Origin: Rutidosis leptorrhynchoides
Taxonomy: Eukaryota > Streptophyta > Magnoliopsida > Asterales > Asteraceae
Direction: 5' to 3'
NCBI RefSeq assembly: GCF_046630445.1
Contig: NC_092333.1
Span: 718,634,001-718,698,000, forward strand
DNA: 64,000 bases
The translations under genes and the position numbers were made by a program. Numbering within the stretch: position 1 is the stretch's first letter; every line of letters begins with the position of its first letter. A model generated the notes under the pieces. It saw only the letters and a program-made list of their open reading frames with translations. It had not been told where the DNA came from and did not search any database. Shown here one piece after another: positions 35,082-46,530 of the stretch.

Positions 35082-36333
35082 TTAATTCTAATTAAAACAA
35101 AATTAAAATAAAAACAAATAAGTACCGATAATAAATGAATGCCGATTCGAAAAGCAAAAATAATTAATAAAAATATCATTTAATATTTAAAATATATATC
35201 TTAGAGCATCTCCACCATATATTATCATAATTCTTTTTTTCAATATGTAGAAACCTTTACAACTCTTTTTCTCAATCTTCATCATATTATCCAATAATCT
35301 TTTGTTTCTAAAAAGTAGGTGCAAACATTTATGTCATTGTTAATGGTTTTTTCAAGGAATTATTCTCTTTTATGTGTTGTTTGATGATGAAATTTATCAC
35401 ACCTTGAATGTTTTATTATTATATGTTTGTTAAACAACAAGAATTTGAAAATCAATAACATACTTCAAATCATATTGTGACTATTTAAAATGAATGTATA
35501 TAGTATGATAGAAGAATTCAAAAATAATCATGATTTTCATGAGTTTGAACTAGGTATTTTGAGTCTTTCAGGTATTTTGAGTCTTTCTTTTAATGTTAAA
35601 TAAGTACCATTTATGACAAGTAAATAGTAATTGTAATGAAAATTGTAAGAGGTTGGTGGGAGAATTAATGTAGTTCATTTATTCTGACCAAGTTAATAAC
35701 GACAAATTTCTTAGTCGAAATCTGTGGTTCCACGGGTCCTTAAACTAAATGACTTTAGCATTTACATTCACTTAATACCTAAAACGTATCATTAAACTGT
35801 TTTATTTAAACAACCTCGTGGTTTCACGTGTCATTTCTCTAGTAATGTACTTATAGTAAAATCACGTAAAGTTTTAATTAATAAAAAAGGGTTCAGGAAA
35901 GACATCAAACTCACAATTTCGAGCTTAATGCTCATGTTTTTCTTTCTAAGGACATGAAAGGCGATTAAGATCATGGTTATATTTCGTGAGAAATCAGTTC
36001 TAGAGGCGCGTCTTCAGAGCATGTGTAAAATGTGTAAATCGAACATGGGTCAAAAAAATTAAAAGAGCACAAAATGTTAAAATGCCTATTCGGAATATCA
36101 TTGAAGGAAAGGTTTTAAATTGTAATCAGCTAAGACCATGAGCTTAAAAAGATTACTCAACCAAATTGAACTATGGGTATACATAGTTTGTCTTGCAATA
36201 TTGTTGAATGTGGCACCAACAGTCGGTCTCTATGAGCCTAGTTGACCTGGATATGCCAAAAGATGCCCGATGGTGTGCGATCCAGTGGAGTTCTAAGCTT
36301 TATATTAGCAGCTACGGCTAATCTTAAATTATT
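35082..36333. other. No gene recognised
   Basis: AT-rich intergenic sequence. A single gagcatctccacc motif at 35205 resembles a transposon terminus without a partner. A small duplication gtattttgagtctttc occurs near 35550-35590. No supportable gene. Confidence 0.5.
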
Positions 36334-36706
36334 TGTTAGGTCTAAAATAAATATGAATTGTTGTTATAATGTGCTAGTATAAATACTCCCTTAATTGCTT
36401 AGATCATAACCTGAACCCTCATAACTCACACACAAAAAGTGTGTGATTACTTCTCCCTATCCCCAACTCCCTCACACACACTCACAATAATCTCGCAATC
36501 CCTAACACCTTGTAATCCCTAATACCTTGTAATCCCTAATACATTGTAATCTTGGCACAATGTATTGAATAAGATTCATATTCATCATCATCTTCATCTC
36601 ATTATCCATATCACAGTCAGACATTCATATACTATACATACATATATCACTGATCATTCACTTACAAGTCCTAGAACACGAATTCAACCTAGTTTTAATC
36701 ATAACA
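36334..36706 (+). repeat. 5' LTR of the Copia-like element (373 bp)
   Basis: TG...CA ends, a TATA-like tataaatactcc near 36379, and cttgtaatccctaata repeats near its middle. It matches 58369-58753 apart from scattered substitutions and a longer (CA)n in the right copy. Confidence 0.92.
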
Positions 36707-36708
36707 AT

Positions 36709-36720
36709 TGGTATCAGAGC
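36709..36720 (+). promoter_or_regulatory. Primer-binding site of the Copia-like element
   Basis: tggtatcagagc, a perfect match to the usual plant tRNA-iMet PBS, lies two bases after the 5' LTR. Confidence 0.9.
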
Positions 36721-37499
36721 GAAAGTAGTACATCTACACGATCCAGTAGCTCGAATTCGTGACTAGTTCATCAATTACATCACCTGTTCTTCACTGTTTG
36801 ACCAGAGTTGACTTCAAGAGAAAAAGTTTGATTCATCATTTAGATCAAATTGAAAGTTGTTACAGGTTCTAAAACAGTCACTGAAGTTTCGTCAATCACC
36901 AATTAAAGCTAAAACAGTCCAGATTTCGATTTCATGATTTTGAGTTCATAAATGGCGGTTCTACTGTGTTTGAGATTTCAGTAAATTAAACTGAGTTTGT
37001 TAATGTTCAAGTAGAATTAAACAAGTTCATTGGAGATGAAGGAGCGTACCTGAATCATATTTTTTTAGTTTTAGCCGGAAAACTCATAGGAATCTTTATA
37101 ACTTTCGTTGGAAGCTTCATAAAGAACAAAAACCTTTTTTCACATGAGTGAACACACGGTTGAATACACAATTGCATCGACTAGGATTAAACGTACGTTT
37201 TGATATAAGTTTGACCAAAATTCCAATACGAGTGATTATACGAGTGGATATACGATCGATTACACGAGTGATTGATTTCGTACGAGATATTAAGGTGAAA
37301 CGTACGAGCGGAAGTGACATGTACAACGTACAATTAATTTGATTTTGTTGAATCGTACGAGTGGTGTTTTAAGTATTAGGGTTCGTGTTTTTTTTTTCCC
37401 TCCAGATTGGGGAAGAACAAGAAGTAGCAGCAGCAGCGGATAAGACAGTTTAATCGGGCCCTATATTGCAATTTCTTTAAGTTTAACTGATTTACAAAC

Positions 37500-37699
37500 A
37501 GATCCCTGAACCCTTTAACTTTTGAACCCACTAACCTGCTGAACCCCCAACACCCTTTGTACCCCTAATGTTCTTGAACCCAATGTTTAACATTTGAACC
37601 CCTCTTAAACCTGAACCATTTATCAAACCTAGTTCCAAATTTAACCCCCTTTATCATTTAACCCCTTTTAAAGTTATTAAACCCTTGAACCTCCCATTT
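37500..37699 (+). repeat. Array of ttgaaccc/tgaacccc motifs
   Basis: About fifteen loose copies of (t)gaacccc or aaacccc spaced roughly 10-20 bases apart in the internal region of the Copia-like element. This produces a C-rich, G-poor stretch with no open frame. The tandem array is inserted at its right end. Confidence 0.6.
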
Positions 37700-40286
37700 T
37701 GAAACGACCCGTCAAAGTACACTTGACGACCATCTTTATCTTGGTCCCACAGCTTGATCATAACTCTATATGAATTTGATAAATAACCTTGCATTCTTTA
37801 TTTAAAAATGATTTCCTATAAAGGAAACCTATCAAAATATGTAAGTTTAGAAAAATCATACATTATTACCTAACCAAAAGTTGACCAAAACAAATTCAAA
37901 AACATCCACTATTAAATGTATCAAAATAGAATGCAAGTTAATGTTTAACAAAAGCTGCCATCATAAATATGCAGACTCTCTAAGCACAGCGAAAGCAATC
38001 AATCATGAACCTGAGAACAAAACATGCGAGTAACTGTCAACAAAAATGTTGAGTGAATTATAGGTTTAATATTGCAAACAATATTTAATTTGAAAACATA
38101 AAAACTCCTTTTTGGACCACAAAATTATATGCTAGAAAACATATAAAAACATTATTCCATTTTCAGTGAGCCACCTGGTAACCATTTAACCATTTATTTA
38201 CCCTTGCCAAACACAATAAATAATATACACCGAACAAGTGTATCTACAACAAAATACGAAGTACTAAACATTCCGATTATAAATTGGTCAAACATAGTCA
38301 ACGTTAATTTTAAAAGTGTAAGTTATAATAATAGTATAGGTTATAGTGTTAATTAAAGTCAAATGTGAATAATTATGTAATAACATAAGTTTAATTAACT
38401 TAAATTGAATTATTAAAGTTAACATAAGTTTAAATGATATAATTAGTATAGCATAAGTATTTAATTAATTAATTAAATATTAATCATAATATAAGTATTA
38501 TTAATTAATAATAAATTTTAAATCATATCATGAGTATTATTAATTAATAATGAATTATTAATCATATCATAAGTTTCTAATTATAATTATTAAATCATAA
38601 GTATTTAATAATTAATTTATAATTAAATAATAAATAAGCCTTATAATAATTAAATAATTAATTAATCCTTATTATAAGTCTTATAATAATAATCTCATAA
38701 TATAAGTTTAACACTTATCACAAGTATTTTCCATTAATAATAAAAGTATTATTGATCATAAGTTTAATTAAAATGTTAATAAAATCACAAGTAATAATTA
38801 AATGATATAATAAATATATATCATAAGTCTTAAATAATAATAATTACTTCTTATATCATAAGTAATTAAATAATAATGAAAGTAATTATTTATATCATAA
38901 GTTTTAATAATTAACCATGAGTTTAAATCAAAAGTTCATCGGGTCGTATCTTGAGTCCCGGGAATCAGTTTTCGGCGAGCCTTATAAATATCTCCGCCTA
39001 AGTAAACCACCCGACACATTGATGCACTCAAGAACACACCAAGAACAGTCCACAAGTCGTGGTGATCAGCCATGACACAACTTGGAACTTCAATTCAATC
39101 AAAAACGTGTTTTATTCATAACGGGTGACTCGTGGCTCGGATTTAGGTGACCCGAACATGAAAGTTCATCCCACCTTCAATCCTAACACACTAACACACC
39201 CTAAAGACACCAAATATGGCCACAAAGTTGGACCAAACCTGTTTCATATCAATATCACATTTCAATCTTAATCAAATGCCATTTTAATCATATCTAGGGC
39301 TCCGGAAATCGAAACGACATGAATCCGGAGTCTAAAATTAATGTCTTGATGAGAGGAACTCATATAACTATTTTATTTTCACCTTTATATCAGTCACAAT
39401 TCCAGAATTAAACAAAAAACTGCTGTCCCAATTAAATCAAACCGAAAACATGTGTTTTTGAGCCATTCTACGCATACATTTATTAATACAATAACAAGTA
39501 ACTAACATACTATCAAAATAAACATCTAAAACAGAAAAATAATGAAAAATCAAAAGTTCTAGGGTTAGGGTTTATAGCCTAATCGAGAAATGATTAGTAT
39601 GAACGCGTAGAGCACGATACGGTGAATCCGGGAACGATGAAAGCCCTAAATCTTCAAGCTTGGAATAAAATAAAAAGATGATGATGATGATGGTTGCTGA
39701 AGTGACGGCAGGGGAGAGGAGAATGAGAGATTTTTTTAGGTTTGTGGAAATTAAAATGAACTTATGAGGAAAAATGGCTAAATGACCACCACTTTGCATA
39801 CTTGACAACTTACCCCCTCCCCATGGATGGGTTGGCCGAAAATTGGTAGGGTGGGCCCCTTAGTGGGCCAAATTTGAATAATAACTAGTTTCTTGTGGCC
39901 CGAATGCCCGAACGAAGCCCGAAACGCGAAAACGCTACTACGCGATTAATTATTCGGAAAGATAACGAATTCGCGGCGAATAAAATATATAAAAACTATA
40001 TATAATCATATGACGTTAAAATATTATATTTAAGATAATTTGGATTTAAAAATCCCAAAAGTTTGACCGTTGGTTTGAAAACCGAAAAGATTCGCCGGAT
40101 AGAAATCCGCGACACGTAGAAACGTATAACTTAAAATATGAATACAAATATTCATATAACACATAATAATTAATATATTATTACAAAAATAATAATATAG
40201 GTCATAGAAATGACGTGGCACGAGTAACAGTTAACGGTCGTTAATTAATTAACGGCAAAAGATAACGGAAAAGTAGGGTCGTGACA
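37700..40286 (-). repeat. Left LTR (L1) of the array, with internal deletion
   Basis: 2587 bp, against about 3309 bp in the other two. Compared with the middle LTR, a segment of about 720 bp is missing at position 38292, where attataaattg joins directly to gtcaaacatag. The lost part contains the 17-bp tandem repeats and most of the gtcaac cluster. Confidence 0.9.
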
Positions 40287-40320
40287 GTACCTTCCCGTTA
40301 CGGAAATTTCGTCCCGAAAT

Positions 40321-42957
40321 TTAAGCAGGTGCAGGGGTTGACTCGGCATCTGGGAACAAATGCGGGTACTTCTGCCTCATCTGATCTTCACGCTCCCAAG
40401 TGAACTTCACGCTCCCAAGTGAACTCGGGACCGCGTCTGGCGTTCCATCTAACTCGGTCCATAATTTCAACAGGTTCCTCAATAAAATGAAGTTGTTTAT
40501 CAACATGAAGTCCTCCAGAGGAATAGTTTTATCGGCCTCGGCCAAACACTTCTTCAAATTCGATACATGAAAAACGTCATGAACAGCACTAAGTTCTTGT
40601 TGCAATTTCAAACGATAAGCCACTGGTCCAACTCGCTCAATGATCTCAAACGGTCCAACAAAACGAGGACTCAACTTTCCCCTTTTACCAAAACGTGTCA
40701 CGCCCTTCCAAGGTGATACCCTTAACATAACACGATCACCAACCTGAAATTCAATATCGTTCCTTCTCTTATTAGCATAACTCTTTTGCCGACTTCTAGC
40801 TGTTCTCAATCTTTCCTTAATCTGTACGATCTTATCGGTAGTCTCATGAATAATTTCTGGACCTGTGAGTTGAGTATCCCCAGCCTCATTCCAACAGACA
40901 GGAGACCTACACTTCCTACCATACAGTGCTTCAAACAGTGCGGCTTTAATACTTGCATGATAACTGTTATTATAAGAAATTCAGCTAGCGGCAAATATTT
41001 ATCCCACCCATTACCAAAATCAATAACACACGCTCGTAACATATCTTCTAACGTTTGAATGGCCCTATCACTCTGACCATCCGTTTGAGGATGATAAGCG
41101 GTGCTCATATCTAACTTAGTTCCCAAAGCTTCATGTAAGGATCGCCAAAACCTCGATATAAATCGACTGTCTCAGTCTAAAATAATAGATACAGGAACAC
41201 CATGCCCTGAAACAATCTCCTTCAAATACAAACGAGTAAGCTTCTCTATCGAATCTGTTTCCTTAATCGGTAAGAACTGAGCTAATTTTGTGAGTTGGTC
41301 AACAATCACCCAAGTCATAACCACCCACAACTCTCAATAACTTCGTAATAAAATCCCTTGAAATACCTTCCCACTTCCACTCGGGAATATCAGGTTGCAC
41401 CAAAAGTTCAGACGGTTTCTGATGTTCAGCTTTAACCATAGCACTGGTCAAACACTTAGCCACATACGTAGCCACATCAGCTTCAAATTAGGCCACCAAT
41501 ACAGCTCCTTAAGATCATGATACATCTTTCCTGAACCAGGATGAATAGAGTACCCAGACTTATGAGCTTCATCAAAAATAAGTTGTCGTAAATCACCAAA
41601 TTTCGTAACCCAAAGACGTCCCGCAAAAATACCGAGTGCCATCGGTTCGTACCTCAAACTGTTTACTTAAGCCTACGACCTTCCCGTTACGAAATTATCC
41701 TCCTTCAAGGCTTCTTGCTAAGCTGCAAGAATCTGCCTTGCGAGGTTTGTTCGAATGGTCATGTTTGAGGCTCTAAACCTGCAAGGTTTAATTCTCTCTT
41801 TTCGACTTAACGCAGCGGCCACAACATTGGCCTTTCCCTGGAATGGCTAAAGGAGTTCACAATCATAATCGTTCAACAATTCAACCCATCTTCGCTACCT
41901 CATATTCCACTGTCTTTGATCAAAGATATGTTGAAGACTTTTGTTATCAGTGTACACTGTACATTTGACCCTATATAAGTAATGTCTCAAATCTTGAGTG
42001 CGAACACAACAGCTCCCAATTCTAAATCATGGGTTGTATAATTATGTTCACGAATCTTTAACCGTCGTGCCGCGTAGGCAATGACTTTCTTTCACTGCAT
42101 CAAAACACAACCAAAGTCTCGATACGAAGCATCATTATAGATAACAAAATCATCATTACTCTCAGGTTGTGATAATATCGGTGCAGAAGTTAACTTCTTC
42201 TTCAGAGTTTGGAAAGCAGACTCTTGTTCACTCTTCCACTCGTTCTTCTTCCCCTTATGCGTTAAAGCAGTCAGAGATTTCGCTACTCGTGAAAAATCTT
42301 GAATGAACCTTCTATAGTAGCCTGCTAAACCTAGGAACTGACAAATCTGAGCAGGAGTTTTTGGAATTTCCCACTCTCGATTGCCTCAGTCTTGGCAGGA
42401 TCCACCTGTATTCCCTGTTTACTAACAATATGTCCAAGGAATTGAACTTCTCTTAACCAGAAAGCACACTTAGAGAACTTAGCGTAAAACTCTTCTTTCC
42501 TCAACAGATCAAGCACCAACTTCAAATGTTCTTCGTGCTCTTCATCATTTTTGGAATAAATAAGGATGTCGTCGATGAAAACAATAACGAATTTGTCCAG
42601 ATAAGGTCTACACACACGATTCATGAGGTCCATGAACACAGCAGGTGCGTTTATCAATCCGAACGACATAACAAGGAATTCGTAGTGACCATAACGGGTG
42701 CGAAAAGCGGTTTTCGAAACATCAGATTCTTTAACACGCAACTGATGATAGCCGGAATGAAGATCGATTTTAGAATAAATAGACGAACCTTGAATCTGAT
42801 CGAACAGATCATCAATTCTTGGAAGAGGGTAACGGTTTTTAACTGTAAGCTTGTTCAACTCACGATAATCAATACACAAACGGAAGGAACCATCTTTCTT
42901 CTTAACAAACAAAACAGGAGCTCCCCAAGGGAACGAACTGGGACGAATGAAATATAG
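40321..42957 (-). pseudogene. Decayed partial pol, copy 1 (RT to chromodomain; gag and PR missing)
   Basis: The minus-strand frame enters RT at [18 protein letters not shown] without protease or gag. It includes [10 protein letters not shown] (near 42570), then continues in broken frames through RNase H, integrase (HHCC finger near 41460-41600, the conserved [11 protein letters not shown] near 41090) and chromodomain (near 40330-40480). A 19-bp tandem duplication (40386-40404, 40405-40423) shifts the frame inside the chromodomain. Upstream of 42957 the homology to gag-pol stops abruptly. It is non-functional and has the same lesions as copy 2. Confidence 0.9.
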
Positions 42958-45190
42958 TTGCAACAATGAAGGAAGAAATATATGGAGTAGTCACATTGGT
43001 GGCATAGGTATTTAAGGCAATTCTCTCAAAGGAGATAACGAGGATCATGGACTTCAAAGTAAATTTTCATTACATTTTCGAAAGAAAGACGTACGAAAGG
43101 TGTGATATTTTAAAGAGAGTGAACTTCCTTGTACAATGAGCGAGGAAATCTAGGATTCATCCATATTCTTAAATTTATGTGCGGATGAAAAGAACGCGAA
43201 TCACGGGTTATAAAGAATGCTCGACCCCAGGTGAGATGAATCTCCAAAAATAATTTCGTGTACCTCAAAGTATTAAATCCTAGGATTGATGTTTACGAGG
43301 GTGTTGCGGTTGACAGCGAATATTGGGAGTAACGGTCTAGTGTAATATATATCCATGATACCCATTATAACAACAGTTGGGGTAGAAACCCACCTAGCGC
43401 CTTTTCTACAATAGGGTGACCATCGAGTGTACCCCAGAAACTTGATTTATCGGTCCGCGTTTCGGCCATGTCCAACCATAAGAGGGAAAATTTTATGAGC
43501 GCGAAGACTTTCCAACAAATTTTATAAAACCGGCATCCAAAGTGGTGTAAGAGTTTCTATCAATGAACATGATGGTAAATTTCATCCTTAAACGGAGGAT
43601 GAGAAGAACTGTGATCCAAACACTCTGCAGAGTAATGCGAAAATTCTAATGTAATCAATCAAAGAAGTTTTGAAAAAGCTTTAAACGTATGATGTAACCC
43701 CATAAACGCAACGAAGCTCTTAGTAAATTTAGAAGTATGTACAACGTGTACCATTTTACGTAAAACAATTTGAGTTAACTAGACAACTCAATAAAGGAGT
43801 GGTTTTAAAATAATTTTGAAGGTATAATTTAGTGTATACTAGCCAAAATAGGTAAGGGTAAATTTATTCATTTGAATCCATACGTACATATATGATTTTA
43901 TAAATTGTATACATGACAAAATATTTCATTACTTCTATTCGCCCATAAATCCGTGAGAACCACCCAATTAAACAAATGTGTAAAACTCCCGATGATAAAC
44001 AGAGTATCTGTATTTCAGAGGTTACAAGTTGAAGTAAGATCGTGAAAGATCGAGTAAATGACTTGAATCGTCGTGCGACATTTGACCAACTAATGTTACT
44101 AGGTCATGAAAACCAATGAGTTAAATGTTATTTTGACTATTATCAGGACAGAAGTCCTTGGGCCAAAACTGTTCCCGAGCGAAGCTGTTGCTAACAAGCA
44201 AGTTATGAAGGATAGAGCATGAGATAGATAATCTGGTTAAAACGAGCTTCTCGTATATCAACAAATGAGATAATGAATATTTTCCCTACCCATGTAATAC
44301 ATCGGAATTTCTAAATGAGTAGTGTAAAATTTTCTTTGACTCGCTTTCTATTCCTCATGTCACAATATTGGGACTTCTTTATGAATTAATGTAATATAAT
44401 CACGTTGGTCTGATGCCATTATATTTCACTAATTCATAGTTCCATTCCAATAGCACTACATGAGGTCAGGACACGCGATCAACCTCGAATTTCCACACAA
44501 TTTCTCTAAAACGATTTCTTAAACAATGTGATAAGGATAGCGCAAGAGATAAAAACATCAAAAGTAACGAATATGAGTAATGATGACATAGAAATGTCTT
44601 CGAAGTACCAAAAATCTCTGAAAGTCATGAATGACGTTTTCCGGTTAAAAGCCAAAGCACATAGGCACAACGGCACAAAGGCACGTAATATAACAAGAAT
44701 GTAATATAACAAGAATGTTATATACCTAAACATAATAGCTGACATTGAAATGCCGAGCATTTAGAAGTCAAAATGACATCTCGTGTAATATAATTCAAAC
44801 GTTATATACTTATAATAGATGACATAGAAATGCCGAGAATTCCTGAACACGTAATATAGCTCAAACGTTATATCAATAAACACAATTGATGACATAGAAG
44901 TGTCGAGAATTTTAGAAGTCAAGAATGACACCCCCTCGGTCTCACTAACCGCGGTGTTCTTATAAAAGATGAATTCGCATGAGTTGGAGAATACGTTTAA
45001 ATCGGAATGGGAATTCCTCCTGGAATCAAAAGATAGAAGAGATGTATGTATATTAACGATATACATACTTATAGGATACAAATAACCACATATAATAATA
45101 TATTATAGGCCGGGATGTAGACTAGACTCACTAATGCACCCTATTGACTCGGGTAACGACATCAATGTAGCCTAATTCCCTACAACCAAC
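42958..45190. other. Non-coding internal segment, copy 1, replacing gag-PR
   Basis: About 2.2 kb between the leader and the RT fragment, without similarity to gag or protease in any frame. The part next to the PBS (45110-45190) resembles the leader of elements A and B (agactcactaatgca). The rest is unrecognised and may be foreign DNA or a heavily decayed leader. Tandem repeats lie at 44570-44935. Confidence 0.5.
44570..44935 (-). repeat. Degenerate ~75-bp tandem repeats, copy 1
   Basis: Four loose copies built around gatgacatagaaatgccgag, then a cgtaatata, then cgttatat. The same array lies at 52797-53162 in the second unit. The open frames that cover it are repeat artefacts. Confidence 0.7.
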
Positions 45191-45202
45191 ACTCTGATAC
45201 CA
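45191..45202 (-). promoter_or_regulatory. PBS of array unit 1
   Basis: The minus strand reads TGGTATCAGAGT two bases after the LTR, a tRNA-Met type PBS with one end mismatch. Confidence 0.8.
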
Positions 45203-46236
45203 ACTGAAACGACCCGTCAAAGTACACTTGACGACCATCGTTATCTTGGTCCCACAGCTTGATCATAACTCTATATGAATTTGATAAATAACCTTGCATT
45301 CTTTATTTAAAAATGATTTCCTATAAAGGAAACCTATCAAAATATGTAAGTTTAGAAAAATCATACATTATTACTTAATCAAAAGTTGATCAAAACAAAG
45401 TCAAAAACATCCACTATTAAATGTATCAAAATAGAATGCAAGTTAATGTTTAACAAAAGCTGCCATCATAAATATGCAGACTCTCTAAGCACAGCGAAAG
45501 CAATCAATCATGAACCTGAGAACAAAACATGCGAGTAACTGTCAACAAAAATGTTGAGTGAATTATAGGTTTAATATTGCAAACAATATTTAATTTGAAA
45601 ACATAAAAACTCCTTTTTGGACCACAAAATTATATGCTAGAAAACATATAAAAACATTATTCCATTTTCCGTGAGCCACCTGGTAACCATTTAACCATTT
45701 ATTTACCCTTGCCAAACACAATAAATAATATACACCGAACAAGTGTATCTACAACAAAATACGAAGTACTAAACATTCCGATTATAAATTGCTAGCGCGA
45801 CTAGCTCGAAATGGGGTTGGCAAACCCGATAGATCTATCCGTAGGATTCGCGTTCACCAGTAGAAACCAGTGATTACAGTTACCAGACTAGGGAATATTT
45901 TTGTTCAACTCATAATGAATAATTTAAATCAACTTCCACTTGTGTCCAAATTATAAAATAAATTGCATGTATTCTCATCCCAAAAGAGTTAAAATAGAAA
46001 ATGGGACTATAACTCACCTTAATAGCAAACGAAGTAACCACACAAATATACGAACAACAAATGAAGTAAAGTGATCAGGAATGATCACAACGCCGACCTA
46101 TAAATAAAGCATGTCGATATAAATAACTAACTTAGGTCTAGTCTTAGTATGATAGCTATTGTACATGTTGCAAGTAGACATAGAACAATACTCAACATGC
46201 ATTGGTTTAATCGGAACAGCGTACGGACACACACTT

Positions 46237-46425
46237 TCTATTTTTAGAAAGTTTCTATTTTTAGCAGGTTTCCATTTTTGGAAAGTTTCTATTTTTGGAA
46301 AGTTTCTATTTTTGAAAAGTTTCTATTTTGGAAAGTTTCTATATTTAGAAAGTTTCTATTTTTGGAAATTTTCTATTTTTGGAAAGTTTCTATATTTAGA
46401 AAGTTGCTATTTTTGAAAAGTTTAT
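46237..46425. repeat. 17-bp tandem repeat tttctatttttggaaag (L2)
   Basis: About eleven variant copies in tandem. The unit is close to self-complementary at its ends (tttc / gaaag). The same array lies at 54464-54648 in L3 and is deleted from L1. Confidence 0.85.
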
Positions 46426-46454
46426 AAGTTAAGAAAGTTTTCTTAATTAGAAAG

Positions 46455-46530
46455 TCAACAAAAGTCAGCTGAAAGTCAAGGTCAACCGAAAGTCAACTCA
46501 AAAGTCAACCTTGGTCAAACATAGTCAACG
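46455..46530 (-). promoter_or_regulatory. Cluster of gtcaac motifs (W-box-like on the minus strand)
   Basis: About seven gtcaa(c/a) motifs within 75 bp. On the element's sense strand they read TTGACT or TTGACC, the WRKY W-box. They lie about 700 bp downstream of a TATA-like box at about 47210, so a promoter role is doubtful. Confidence 0.35.

Noticed and set aside
39551..39575. Telomere-like agggttagggttta near 39560, repeated in the other LTRs
   Set aside because: Fewer than three telomeric units, within an LTR; coincidental.
39572..39808. 78-codon frame with a Ser-rich start, conserved at 47799-48035
   Set aside because: It is part of the array LTRs. Conservation follows from LTR identity, and the third LTR has indels that break it near 56125.
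44506..45081. Two adjoining minus-strand ORFs (84 and 106 codons), repeated in the second unit
   Set aside because: They cover degenerate ~75-bp tandem repeats and have repetitive, non-protein-like composition.
46159..46416. Phe/Lys-rich 85-codon frame
   Set aside because: It is a translation of the 17-bp tandem repeat tttctatttttggaaag.
46237..46425. CRISPR-like array suggested by regular short repeats
   Set aside because: Tandem units without spacers, inside a plant retrotransposon LTR; no cas genes, and the DNA is clearly eukaryotic.
46455..46530. W-box cluster as the stress promoter of the array LTR
   Set aside because: Orientation fits, but it lies downstream of the only TATA-like box I can place, so I kept it as a low-confidence feature only.
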